Shown here: piece after piece, positions 10,051 to 22,500 of the stretch
Numbering within the stretch: position 1 is the first letter of the stretch
Layout: every line of letters starts with the position of its first letter
Origin: Motacilla alba alba
Taxonomy: Eukaryota > Chordata > Aves > Passeriformes > Motacillidae
NCBI RefSeq assembly: GCF_015832195.1
Contig: NC_052018.1
Location: 66,029,666 to 66,093,665 of the forward strand
Length of the DNA stretch: 64,000 nt
Reading direction: 5' to 3'
The notes under the pieces: generated by a model
Databases searched by the model: none
Told to the model about the DNA's origin: nothing
What the model saw: the letters and a program-made list of their open reading frames with translations, nothing else
Translations under genes and position numbers: made by a program

Positions 10051-12859
10051 TGTTTTATTGACTCATTATGAGGATATAATGCATTGGGAAGTTAGAAACT
10101 TGCAAAGAGAAGTATCTGCTGTCCCATAAATTGTCCCTCTAATTTTGTAACACATTACATTTAAAGGCAGGTCATAATGTTCCAAATCAGTTACCAAAAG
10201 GTAGGTCTCTAACTAAAAATTACTTGAGTGAGGAGCTGAGGAAATTGCTTCAAATTGGAGCACTGAAAATCAGGCCAGTTTGAATTAACTGCTGGTGGAG
10301 CCTAGCTCTGAAAACACGGGCTGCTGTCACCAAGTACAACACTTGCCTTTTGAAACAGATCCAGGGAATGAACAAGCATAAAAATATTCCAGAGGACTTC
10401 AGGGTGCTATTCAGTGGTACTGACCCTGCCTGCTCCACTAAGGGGCCTGACACAGCACAAGTGGATAGCGCTGCTGGATATGCAAATTCTTGACTCTGGA
10501 CAGGTTCTTCAGCTGGAACCAAATCCACACTCTGCTTGTTGTACAAGAGGAAAATGGGGGATTGAAATAAGCAAGGGTTGGTTTTTTCCCCTCCAAGTAT
10601 TCTTGCATGGACTGAGTAGGTAACTGTACAAGTAAGCTGGATTATAATGGGGGCTGCTTAGATTTTTGAACATCTGATTGGCCTTTTTCTCCCATTTATG
10701 AACCTGGTGCATATTAGTTTGATAATTTCTTTCAGCAAATTTTTGTTTTGTTTATTGCTTATTTTTCAAATGTCATCATGCAGCAGAGGTCTGCAGGATC
10801 TTATCACTTCCCAGGGAGAAGAAGACTGCAAGAACCTTCTGATGGGGAACAGTCCGTGCAGTCTTCTGCCTACAATTAACTTTTTTCTCTGTATGTGGGC
10901 AAAAAGACAGAATATCGCAGAAATTAAAAAACAGATTGAAGCTCTCATTGTGTTTAAGCTGCAGTATATATTAGGATATGGCATTTGTCTAACGATGAGT
11001 CTTATGGCTGAGGTGTTAAAAAAGAATTAGTCTAGGCAATTTAGCCACCAGACTGCTATTGGTATTACCAGAAGCAGGCTGATTGACTTTGCAAGTCTCC
11101 AATTATAATCCGCACTATAATTATGATTATACTTCTCCACAGAGCACTATTGAGCCTCCACTTTTGGCTCATAGCAGATTCCCACTGAAGTCAGCAGGAG
11201 CTGTGCTTGAGATGGGGTTTTCACAGGCAGCACTGTTTGTCCGAAAGTAAACAAGCTGTTCCTGTAAATTGCTTGCCCAAAATGGACTGTTTTCTCCTAT
11301 GTATGGTCACAGCTCTAATCAGGCACACAGCTTTTGCTTTGTTCTGACACAGGAGCTAAGTCAAGTTTCAGGCACTGGCAGTCTGGTGTATCTTCAGACT
11401 TGTCCAGCACTGTAAAATTCTTAACTTTTACAAGTCTTAGAGGCTAGCTCAAGTCTCTGTCCAGTAATTCATTATCAAGAATACCCTGCTTGCCTGTAAA
11501 TCTTTTTCTCATTAGTTTTTGTGCAGACAAGTAAAATGTATTTAATTGATTTCATCATCATGATTAAAAGGAGGTAAGTAGATTTATGCAAGAGGAGTAA
11601 ATACTCAGGTTTAATGTGGAAAGCTTTCACAGGAAAAATCTATCTTCATCTCCTACCTTATTACACTCTCAGGAAAACTCTACGTATTGATTGTGGGTGA
11701 AGTTGTTAATTGCCTGGCCAGCACTACAAGTGAGGAAAGGTACTTGGGAAACGGAGTTGCATTTTTGTAGAAAAAGAGGAAGCAAAGACCATAAACTGGG
11801 GAAAACACGAAACAGCAAAATTCCTAAGACTATAATTGTTCATGTTAAGATGCGCAATGTGAGGAGAAGAGCTTCATGTTAGGAAGTTTCTGTAAAGGTT
11901 AGCTTGCAGACAAATTGCCCCCATTATCTTGATAATCACTTTCTAAGCAATAAAAAACTGTAAATCTCCCATCTTGCAAGCAGATCTGTGGAAGTACAAT
12001 CCCGTGGGATTCTGCATGGCACTACCAGCCTGTTAAAGTTGATCAGAGGGTGATGTAGGGCTGCCATCTCAGACTGCGTTTGAATGTTCTTCCATTTTCT
12101 TATTTCTGGGAGGAATAGGAGCTTCACCCCTTTGGTATTTGTCTGGGAATCAAAGAGTGTCAGAAGTATATGGACATTTCTTCATGGAGAGTTTTCAGAA
12201 ATATGATTGCAGCTGTCCTTACAACACCATGTTCTGCAATTCCCCATGTCCTGTATAGTGCTCTGCTACATGATGGCTGTGTAACCTAAAGCCACACTAG
12301 CATTTTAATCTTGGACTTTTTATTACTGGCTCTTTTAATCTCAGGCTTTTTTTTTTTTTTTTACTGTCTTGCCTTTCCAAAATTTGCATTATCAAATACT
12401 TATAATCAATTGCTGAAGCAGAATGAAGAGTATCACTCAGAAAGCTCTCCATCATCCTGGTGGCGACAGCATGTTGTCACCCTGTGGTATTTATACAGGA
12501 ATGATTTCTGTCTCTTGAGAGGGCTGGGGCAAAAGGAGCTGTCCTGGTTTTGCAGAGAGTATAATTTGGGTATTGACCATAACAACACATAAGCCCTGTG
12601 GCTTTTTTAAAGTCGTGTTAGGAGTGTGGCACAGCCTGGCCATGGTTTCTTAGCGAGTTTGGGGTCTTGCAGTACCTGGGCCCTGAGCACACCATACTTT
12701 TGGCAACCAGCTGAATGCATTCTCTTGCTAATGCACAGCCATGCTCCACAAGGCAGTAGGAGAAGCCCTCTGAGCACTTGCTAGCTTGCTTCTGTTGGGA
12801 AGGAAACCAAAATTTCAAAAGTCAAGTCATCCTTTTTTTTTTCTACCTTACTTTTGCAG
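10051..12859. other. Intergenic or intronic stretch
   Basis: No gene seen. It includes a T16 run at 12347-12362 and a possible ancient-repeat signature at 11181-11200. The final bases before 12859 form a strong polypyrimidine acceptor (see the candidate exon that follows). Confidence 0.5.
11181..11200. repeat. Possible ancient-repeat signature
   Basis: CCCACTGAAGTCAGCAGGAG differs only by four transitions from CCCATTGAAGTCAATGGGAG, a phrase I recall as recurrent in sauropsid genomes from old dispersed elements. The family cannot be named from this window, and the surrounding bases give no further support. Confidence 0.2.
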
Positions 12860-12956
12860 AATAAAAAGGCGAGGCTTCCTAATGTGCAACCGCTTGTAAT
12901 TAATCAGGCAGTGACTGTGTCTGAGAGGGGCTCAGGGAGCTCCCACCTGGAGCCAG
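12860..12956 (+). other. Candidate cryptic exon A
   Basis: A very strong acceptor (T-rich tract then CTTACTTTTGCAG, 12831-12859) is followed by 97 bases open in frame 1, starting NKKARLPNVQPLVINQ and ending at CCAG followed by GTTAAT, a weak donor. The frame stays open about 30 bases into the putative intron. The peptide matches nothing I know. It may be a coding or noncoding exon, or a chance match. Confidence 0.2.
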
Positions 12957-14159
12957 GTTAATCTGCTCTCAAAATTTCTGTGACCTGCAGCCACAATGGG
13001 GGTGGCAGGAGCCTTTTCAAGAGACAGGAGTGTCATCTAGTGGTGAAACATACCCACTCGATCACACCCCAAGAGTCACCACCTGCCACCTTCCATACAG
13101 AGCACTGGGTGACACACATTTTGTTTCTGCCACACTTTACCAGCCTAATGCAGAATTATGGCGTAATGCTTCTTTTAGCTTTTGCCCTTGTGGGATTTCT
13201 GTTATGCAGGCTAATGGAAAATAGTGAGAGCCCGTAGCTAACCAGGCAGCAGACGCTAACAACTCTCCAGCTGAGGTTCTTCTGTCCCTGTGATGGGATA
13301 CAGCGAGAGTCTTTCTCCTTGGGAACAGTGACCACCAGCTCCCAGGAGTTGAGAATTTTACAGCTTTATTTACTTGTATTATGTGATGTGTCCACTGAAT
13401 GAATGGACATTTGCATTTTAGAGTAGATTTTTTTTCCCCAAACTCTTTTACCTTCTTTCACACATAAATCCAGATTTAATAGCAAAGCAGAGCATAAACA
13501 TTGTAATTGACTTTTGGTTGGTTAAATAAGAAAGGAGAGACATCTTCTCACCAGAAGCATCACTAGCAGAGGAGCATGCAGGGACAGGTGGCTGAGCAGG
13601 TGACAAAGTGAAGGGGAGAAATACTTAGCTGGTTATGTACAATTTTCCTGATGCGACTTCCTGGCAGTTCATCACAATAACTGCAATGGAACAAACCCAG
13701 CTCAAGGTGTTGTGCAGGTCTTCTGAGGGAAAACAGACTTAGAATCTAGTCAGCTAGAACTTATCATGTAAAATTACTGCTCAGTACACATTTTCACGTG
13801 CAGAACTGGAAACCCACCTTTTTTTTTGGAACAAAGGGAGACTCACCATTTTTACAGTTAATGCCAATGACTGAGGCTTAAGAAAAATCCCCAGTGCTTC
13901 TCAGCTGCTTAGGGGCTGGTGGATGGAGGATGTGGAGCCACCCAGCCTTGGAGCAGTGGGCAGCGAAAATCTGAGGATCTAGTCCCTCTTCCAGGGAGAC
14001 TAACTAAGGGCATGCCTTGTAGTTCAAATGGTGCTTCATCTCCCACCATTTCCTGCTATAGTAGGCCTTGGGCAGTTATGCCACGCAGGTTTTGTGATCC
14101 TAAGGGTGAATGCACGGGAAAAAAAACAACCAACCGACAAAAAGCCAAATAAAAAGCAC
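12957..14159. other. Stretch without a supported gene
   Basis: Mixed-composition unique-looking DNA. A strong polypyrimidine acceptor-like tract lies at about 13428-13472 (T- and C-rich, ending ATCCAG), with no convincing donor after it. No repeats recognised. Confidence 0.4.
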
Positions 14160-14480
14160 TGAATCGCTTGCAAAGCTGCCGGCTGGCTGTGCGACCCGGC
14201 ACTGGGCCGGACCCGGATCAGCCCGGCAGTCAGGGGCCCTTGGCAAGCCGAGGGCAGCGAAGCATATGAGTCTTTTGCCTGGGTCGCTGTGCGCCCGGAG
14301 GCACAGAGGGAAGGGGCTCGAGAGCCGCCAGCTCTCGCTCTGCCAGCCCGTCAGCTTCCAGCTCCCGCTTCCCGGCAAAGCGCACCCGGCGGCGCTCACG
14401 ATCGCGCTTTCATTTGTCAGCCCGCCTGCGTCAGCGCTAATACCGAGCTCAGCTGCTCATCATCCCAGCTGATAATGTCG
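14160..14480. promoter_or_regulatory. CpG island 2
   Basis: This is a second abrupt rise in GC and CpG, from AATCGCTTGC to ATGTCGCGGG. It holds many CpGs, a TGCGTCAGCGC element at 14427-14437 (related to AP-1/MARE-type half sites) and a GATA-type TGATAA at 14470-14475. There is no clear TATA box. It is a plausible promoter or CpG-rich enhancer of either orientation; the open frames across it look like composition artefacts. Confidence 0.5.
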
Positions 14481-15941
14481 CGGGAGGAATTAGGCAAGGC
14501 ATGCTGGTAGGAGGGAGAGAGAGGGCTTGAGGGAGAGTAATCACAGGCACAGTGATGGGAAATAAATGAGATCAGAAAAAAACAACCCTCAAACAGGCTA
14601 TTCTCAGGCTAGAAGGGAGTGTATTTTTAGGAGATGGGGCTGTTTCAGTCCCAGATGTGGGGAGCCACGGGATAGCAGCAGGTCTCCCGGGGATTTCAGC
14701 TTCAAGGCTGAAATAAGGGAGTTGCCACAGGGCACCTGGCGTTCAGCTGACTTGCAGAGAAGCTAAATGGGTGGGTTGAGAGGCTGGGTTGCCCCTTGTC
14801 CACAGATGAGACATGGGAAGAGCCAGGGGAGGGCTCACAGGTGCTGCCACTTCTGCATGGGCAGGATTTCCCTCTTCAGAGAAAAGCAAAAGGTTTTTGC
14901 TCACACAGCTTCTGCCTGAGATTTGGAGCAGGCTTTCCCCATGAAAACAGTGCTAATAAGAAGAGGCCATGCTGCTGTCGGTTTTCACCTTGTGGGGGAT
15001 CAGTGCAATACAGCGTGCCACAGTCTGATGAAACTCAGGGAGGTCCTGGACATGCGAGCCGCACCATTCACTGCACGGCAGCCAGCTGGAGTCCAGTTCC
15101 CAATATCTCCCTCAAAAGCAGATAGAGCAGAGTGCTCTGTCAAAAGAAGGCATATGTTTAATCAGTTCCTGTGGTGCTGTAAAACTCAAATTTAATTTGA
15201 TCTTTTAAAATACACCGTGGCATTTTAACCACTGCTGGCAGTAAAGCACTGTTATACTCCTTCTGGATGTTTCTCTACAGAATGTGTCTCTTTCCACTGA
15301 AATTCAGCAAACATTTTGAAAGCACTGTGGCAAGGTCAAGGATGTTTTGCAAAATCTTTATTCATGTAACCTAAATGGACCTGGCAACAGAACAGATTGT
15401 GCTCTGAACTTGGGGAAGAAGGTGAAATATCTCATCCCCATCAGTTCTGCTCTTTGTATGTGGCAGTAAATTCGGGGTGACTGTCCATCTCCAAATGCTG
15501 CATGGCATCTGGAGTTACAGTCCCTGGATTGTCAGGTTTTGTGTACGATGTAGCTATTTGGTTCTCCCAAAAGTCATGTATCCAGAGCAGCAGTCTGGGC
15601 TGACCACAGAGCCACAGACCAGAATTCTCAGCTTAGAAAACTGCCTTTCATGAACACCAGAGAAGAAACAAGTATCACAATGTAGAATAATGAGCTTTTT
15701 TTTTTTTTTTTTAATGAGTGTTGTGTCATGATTAGCACATCTAGAATCAAATACTGTAATAATTTATGCCCATGTGTTTTTTGGGGTTTTTTTGTGTGTG
15801 CATGTGATTAGTTTTGGATGTATCTTTTTCCATATCTCCGAAGGTTCTGCAAAGTTCAGCGGTAAATTATTATTTAACAATCAAAAAATTGCTTTCTCAC
15901 ATCTTTTCTTTTCCTTTTTCTTCTTGCTAATTGGCCTCCAG
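14481..15941. other. Stretch without a supported gene
   Basis: GC gradually returns to background after island 2. A T17 run occupies 15696-15712. The last 40 bases are a polypyrimidine tract leading to candidate exon B. Confidence 0.4.
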
Positions 15942-16050
15942 GACAAACACCATTAGGGTGATGCTGGAATCAAAGGCTTTAGCTAAGATTTTCAGAGTGA
16001 CTGAGGGAGAATTGTCAAGGGAAAGGTTTCTGCGTATCTGGCCTCAAAAG
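15942..16050 (+). other. Candidate cryptic exon B
   Basis: A long pyrimidine tract (15902-15922), a branch-point-like GCTAAT and GGCCTCCAG form a good acceptor. After 109 bases CAAAAG is followed by GTAAGC, a near-consensus donor. One frame (one base, then 36 codons) is open throughout, starting TNTIRVMLESKALAKIFRV and ending RIWPQK. The peptide is not recognised. Both splice sites are good and the frame is open, so it is among the best exon candidates in the gene-poor part, but chance or a lncRNA exon remains possible. Confidence 0.25.
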
Positions 16051-18424
16051 GTAAGCCCAAAAAGGAGACATGTTGGTGATTGAATTCTTGGCCAGTGGTT
16101 ACATTTGGAGGTTCAATTGCTGTGATGGCAAAGTCTCCCTCAAAATTATTTTTTTGCTTGACACCCAAGTTAAATTGAATTTAATTTTATATTCTTCCAC
16201 AAAAGTTATTCCATATTGTGTCTTTCCTTTCAAAACACACCTAGCCTAGGCAGGCATTGATTGCTAACAAGCCCAAGAAGAAAAAACTAGATGACACAAG
16301 TTAAAAAAAATATGTGAAGGGCTGATAGTTTTGACAGGAAACACTTCATGGCCCCTGAGTGAAAATCATAAGCTATTGCCTGTCAGCTAGCTCATAAATC
16401 ACCAGATCAGAGCAAGTCTAACTATTCCATTTGTAAAAATATTAAAAATAAAATTCATGATTATGGTTTTCATATTATTTGTTAGTCCTCTGTAATTGAT
16501 TATGCACTGAAAAACTTTTAACCATGAAGTGTTGTTCTTGGGTTATCAGGCAGAGTTTATGGAACAAAATCGTTGGTGTCAAAAATGGAAAGAAAGTTAT
16601 GTTCACCAGAAACACACTTTGCACTAGTGCCAGCCTCAGCTCCTGCTTTTGGACTCCTGCTGTCCAGTGTTTCTGCTGCCCCTGGGATCTGGGAGCGGGA
16701 GACTGTCACCAGGATAACCATCCTCCTTGAACAGCAAAAGTCTCTCAAATTATACAATGAGATCTACAAATAATCCCATCAATTTAGCACTCGCATGCTT
16801 AACACTTTCACTTCACGTTTTGTTTGAAAAATCAAAAGCCAGTCCCACTATATTTTTTCAGTGTGCTTCACTTTATTACTGTATTATGGGGAGTCTTCTG
16901 AAATGCATCCTAATTTCATCCCCACCTAGATTTACCTTGTTTCTCCATTCTGCCCAAAGGAAGAGCTTTTTGCAGCACATGCAGCATGCATACATGTGCA
17001 GCATGGCTTTTGATGCAATTGGAGAGCATCTTCCCTCTCTGCAGGTATTCCCTGCAAGAATTACCAATACTTTTCTTCTTTCGTTGAAGCTGATTTCTTT
17101 CCCCAAGGGCTTTGCTCTCTGCAGTTGCAGTAACTGGATGCAAATGCAGGACAAGGGAATTAGGCCCTTTGTTTTCAGTCAGACCCCCCCAGGGTTATCC
17201 AGAGACTTAATTTACCATATCACAGTCTAATCCCTTCCATGAATTGAGCTCATGCAGGTGATTCTAGAGAAGCTGTAACCAGCAGTTCACAGATGAAGCA
17301 GGCTCTAGTGCTGCAGGGGAGGATTTCATGGCAGGCTGGTCCAAATACCAAGAGTTAATTGAAGCTTAATAGTGACCTTACCCCTCCACAATACAAAGCT
17401 GGGGTCCCTTTGGCTCAGAAGAGACTCTTGTCTAGATGCTTCCTTAGTTCCCTGTTCTGCCCCTGCTCTGCTTCTTGCGTGCTTCATCCCTGCTCTGCCC
17501 CATGCAATGATGTACCAGCCAGGGGGGAGAACCCCTCTGGGACCTCTGCCCTCACCTTACCTCAGAAAAGTTTAGTTCTTGAACAAGTTAGGGCATTCCA
17601 TGGAATCTGGGCCTTAGCAGGAGAAAGCTGAATGGAGAAAGTAAGTGAGGCCTAGTGAAGAGAACACATGAGAATAAGACTTGCCTCAGGCCAGCAGGAA
17701 ATACAAAGTGGACTTCAGAAGCTTCTGCCTTGTCATCAGGGTATATTTTGAGCTGAATAAAAAAATAGCTCTAGGTTAACTTCTGTGAATAAAGGGATTG
17801 AGACTAGAGTTGAATGATGAGAGACTATTGACAAAGGAAGAAAATGACTGGCTACAGGCTGAAAGTCTGAAAAAAAACCCCATGATTTTTTAGGATGGAT
17901 GTGAGATGAGACATGAAGCAGCTGGTGTCACATCCACAAAGGCTGAAGCAAAGCCTACCAAAAGTAATGCAGTGATGCGTTCTCCATGTCACACAATGAA
18001 GATGTCCAACAGTAACTGGCACAGGGGCTTCTGCTCACAGGGAACGGGTTAGGGTGGGTTGTGTTTGGGCTTTCCATCCCAGTGGCTAGGGACAGCTAAT
18101 AGTCTTGTCCCTCTCTAAGGAAACTACAAATGCTTAAATATCCTGAGGTGCAAAACTTCTTGAAACCTGTGCATTACATCTCTGCTACCTGTGGCATCTC
18201 ATGAGAATCACTGCTTACAGGTCTAACGGGTGTCCAGTTTTAGACCAGTGGATAAGTTAATGGATTGTCCACCATATTTGCTCCTTACTGAAAGCTATTT
18301 ATTCTCATTTTGTAATACCATCTGGAGGCCAGGAAAATCAGAGTTTGTATATTTCTGAGTATATATCTACATACACACATAGAATAAACTGTATTGAAAA
18401 TATACAAGGTTGAAGACTAAGGAA

Positions 18425-18535
18425 GTGTTATCCACATTTTATAGATGGGTGCTGAAGGAAGAGGAGATGATGTGAGTTTCAGATCATACTCAATGTCTGT
18501 GATAGATCAGGAAACTCAAGTTTGAGAAGAAGACC
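18425..18535 (+). mobile_element. Likely MIR-type SINE fragment
   Basis: TATCCACATTTTATAGATGG, followed by GTGCTGAAGGAAGAGGAGAT, resembles the conserved core of MIR (a tRNA-derived SINE active early in mammal and other amniote ancestry: a CCCATTTTACAGATGAGGAAACTGAGG-type core). Divergence is high, as expected for an ancient copy. No ends or target-site duplications are visible. This is recognised by eye only. Confidence 0.4.
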
Positions 18536-19483
18536 ATCCTTCCTTCCTGGAATGGAAAGAAGGGAGCTAATACACACGGGGAAGATGGGATTTTACCTTC
18601 TATAGAGTATTTTTAGTGTTAAAGTAACCTTAATTCCCTGCATGAGACAGTCTCCCTGCTTTTTCTTCATTTTGCATTTAGTAGTCTAAAGCAGGAAGCG
18701 TGACACTTATTTGATTTTATTTTTTTTTAATTTCTTCACTATTGCAGAAAAATCTCCACTAAATCATGCTTGGAAGCTCTGGGAAGTTTGCAAAACCAAG
18801 CCCTACTCAGCTCCAGGCATTTATACATGACGCATACACTCATCAGTGCTCACTGCTGTTGTTTCTCTGCCAATCACCTTACCCAATGTGAAGATGTGTC
18901 ACAACACTGAGCAAACATGGAAACAGCCACTTTAATCAACCATATTTTCTCCATATGGTAACTTTCCTTTACCATGGTAGTCCAGCTTTCACACAGATTT
19001 TATAGAGAGAAAGTTTACAAGCAATAAAAATTAACAGCCAGTATATATGCAACAAACAAATCAACATCCCCCCCCTATAGTGTGTGCCTGAGTGGATCTA
19101 ATTCAAACTGTGACTAAACTGTGGTTGCATTTCTATGAGACATTTTGCCTAAGGGTGTGCAGTGTACGCAGTGCATGATTCATTTCAGTGAGAACCAGAC
19201 CAGGGGTGACAGGAAGAAGTTCCGAGGACAAGCAAAGAGAAACAGCCATAACAGGAGAGGAAAGCCACACAATGCTTGTGTTGCCATGCCCTTAGAGCAG
19301 TAACAGGGCAGGGCAGTGAGTGCCTTCACTCCCATATGCCTGTGATGAACTTCACTGACTCTCTTCATCTTCACCTATTCTTCCCCATAAAGAGAAGAAA
19401 GCCCAGAGAAATGCGGTTGGATACTGGGATAGTTCATGTTTCCAAGCACTCTCTCTGCCACAGATTGCCTCACAGTTAGAGCT

Positions 19484-19500
19484 CCTCCTCCTCCTCCTCT
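19484..19500. repeat. (CTC)n microsatellite
   Basis: About five perfect CTC units within a wider pyrimidine run that continues to 19503. Confidence 0.85.
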
Positions 19501-22500
19501 TCCACACACACCTGAAGGACAGTTCTGGGAGCACGTCTTTCCCAGAAGTCTCATTAGGGCTGGGGAGCAGGTGCCTTGCTAGAAGTGATCCTCACAGCTG
19601 TCTGGTTCATGTGTTGTTAATACAAGCACATAATTTCTACTGGCATAGATAAGGAGTATTAATGGCAACAGAACAATGAATGTCCGTGCAATCAGAATTT
19701 GACGTCTTGCATTTGTCATGCCCCCAAATAGCTTGTTTCCAAATTATACAACAGTTGTGTGGTGAATGGAATTGGGCTGTGATAATTTGTATGTATGAGC
19801 GATATTTTAAGACCCACTTCTTTTTGCATCTTGTTCAAACACTGCCAGGATGGATGTTGGGTGGATAGAGGAGCATACATTCTGTTTCAAAGAGGCTTCT
19901 CAACCTGTGGTGTGGCTGAGGGATCTGTCTCTCCTCCAGGTATTCATTTTCAGTAAGACTTGGAAAGGAGAAGACAAACCAAGAGAAGACAAACAGCATC
20001 TGAGGACATAATGTTTTCAGAGTTGGCTGGCAGTGGTAGTCTGTTGTTCTGTCAAAACAAAGATGATGTGACAGCGCTGCCTGTCAGTCTTTGCCCAAAT
20101 TTCTCCTTCCTTCCTTCCACTTGCCCTTCTCCTTTTCCATCAGCAGCATCACCTCAGTGAAATCTGGCAAAGGAAGTGAAGGATATTATCTCAGAGATGC
20201 TAAGTTCCTGCAGTTTTTTGCCAAAATCAGAAAGAAACCCTGCTTGAGCCCAGGCAGGGGGAGCGGCCAGTCATTACATACACAGCTCCCAGGTGCTTCA
20301 GTCATTTGCTGCTTTTTGTCCAATGATTTTCTGCTCTTTGCCCAATTGAGAGGCCAAACACCGATGTTGCCAGTGGGATGGAGTGGGGCATAGGAAGGGC
20401 ATGGAGGGATTTCAGGGATGCTGGGTGCAGGAGGTAGAGCTCTGCAGCAGGGGTAGAAGTGGAGCTGAGAAATGGAAGCACTTCACGTTGGGCTGAGGAT
20501 GTGTACAAAATGTGTGAGTATGGCTCCTAAAGCTGGTGAAAAGAAGAGGGAATCCAGAGGAAAAAGACTTTGCCCATGATATTAACTCATTTTTTTTTCT
20601 GTTAGAATGAATTAAAAGCAGTAAATCTAACTAGATGTTTCAGCATTTATGTTTCACATAAACAGTTGTTTCTAGTGAGTGCAATGAAAATATATTTTAA
20701 GAGAAATGAGGGAGAAGAGGGGGAAATATTTAAGGCTCAAACCCAAGGAAAGATAGGTATCTACATTTAAAATGTTCTCAATTTTCAATTCTTTAGTCAA
20801 CCACTGAACCGTTTGCTTTGATAACGTACTTTTGACTAATTGGCATAATTTTCTTTGTTAGTAACAGTGAAGGGTGATCTCAGACTAAGTTAAGAGATGC
20901 TTTGCAGGCTGTGGTGATTCCATGATAAGGTGACCTTGCAGTAGATACTGTGCAACTTGTATATTTGGTTTAGTGGGGACAGGAGAGTACTGTCTCCTCT
21001 TAGGTGCTTGGGCAGTTTTGAGAGCTAGTGATAGCTAATGCCAAGTCAGCAGAGAGGAATGTCTCATGGGCAAATGCAAACAATTATCTCCAAGCATGAG
21101 AACAGTGAGAAAAATAAATATGACCATAGGAAATATATAAAAGATACAAAAAGCAAGAATTATTATGGCCAGAGCAGTCAGGGGTTACCTGACTCCAGTC
21201 TGTGGGAAACTAAATTTTCCTGGTTCCATACTGGTGTAATTCCTCATTCTGACAAAGTTTGCTGGCATGGTGACTGCTCTGTTCCATTGTATAGTGACCA
21301 GAGGGTATGAAGACAGTAAAAAGTAACTAAAATAAATTTTTAATTGATGAGTTTTCCTGGTATGCGTTTATATTTTTGTTCAATGTACTGAAATATACAA
21401 TGTTGTTAGATTAAGAAATAAAATTAATTGACAAATTGGACTCAAGTAATTTCGTCTCTGTTCTTCTCTGAAGACCAGTATGCAGTATATGTGATCCAAT
21501 ATGAAGTTCATCAATAGAAATTTAATTGCCAGCATATTATCATTTGAGACTTTTCTTTATCCTGGAATATTTCAGCATTAATCTTTGCAGCCCAGCTCTG
21601 CACAGCCAAGATGCTGGGTGAGTATTGCCCTTTAAACAGCTCCTCCAGAAACAGTGGAATGTGGCCAGTGATCATCTCCTGCAACTCCAACTGCACACTG
21701 AAAATGTCAGGACATTTCAGATCTGCCTTTTCCTGTGTGCCTTTGTTGCTGATGGTGATGGTGGTGGTTTAGGTGCAGCTGAAGCAGTTGTGCTATATCT
21801 GGACAGAGGAAACCACAGCATTTTTGCAGAGCAAGCATGCGCCAGGAAGTTGTCCTATTTTCTGTTCTGGCATTAACTCCTAAATTCTCCCATTCACTTC
21901 TCTGATATAATTTTGTTTTAAAGCAATCTAACAAAAAACAGGCTTCCTGAAAACTGATAACGTTTTTCTTGCTCTTTTGATAGTAGTGGTGCTGTGTTGC
22001 TCCAGCTCGGCTGATTGGCACTTCATTAACTGCTAACCTTTCCTGCGATATCAAGGGGAGATGGTAGTTTTTCTTTTTCTGATGGAAAAGATTTGTGAGG
22101 GCTACCAGACTGCTGACTTTCTCGTTCTCTAAACCCTGCTTTCTGGTGGTTTTCTTTTTTTTTTTCTTTTTTACCTGGTGATTGCCGGCAGGGTTGAGAA
22201 TAGCTGACATTTTGGGATGACAAGCACCCCACCCAACATGAGTACCCACTACTATCAATTCACACAGGACCTCAGATTATTCTAGAGATTAACCAACTAA
22301 ATAGGAGTAGTAGGGGTGATCATCACATAAATAGCTGGCTCTTTCATAAATAAGCCATTTATCTTAATATCTGTTAAGTAACTTTATCAGGACTGAAAGA
22401 TGAATAAATGCCTTAGTCTCTGGGTGCCAGTAAGATAATGATTTTTGTTCATAATACTACAAATCCTATATGAATCCCTAATTCAGTTTTTTAACCTTAA

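Noticed and set aside
16727..17230. 167-codon + strand open frame
   Set aside because: No recognisable domain, starts inside another overlapping frame, Ser/Phe/Leu-rich like random AT-rich DNA, no splice or poly(A) context.
18040..18060. GGGTTAGGG as an interstitial telomere repeat
   Set aside because: Only one TTAGGG unit, well within chance.
21707..22258. 183-codon minus-strand open frame
   Set aside because: Contains poly-Lys and poly-His/Gln stretches that come from simple repeats (T runs and GGTGAT repeat on the + strand); no family signature.
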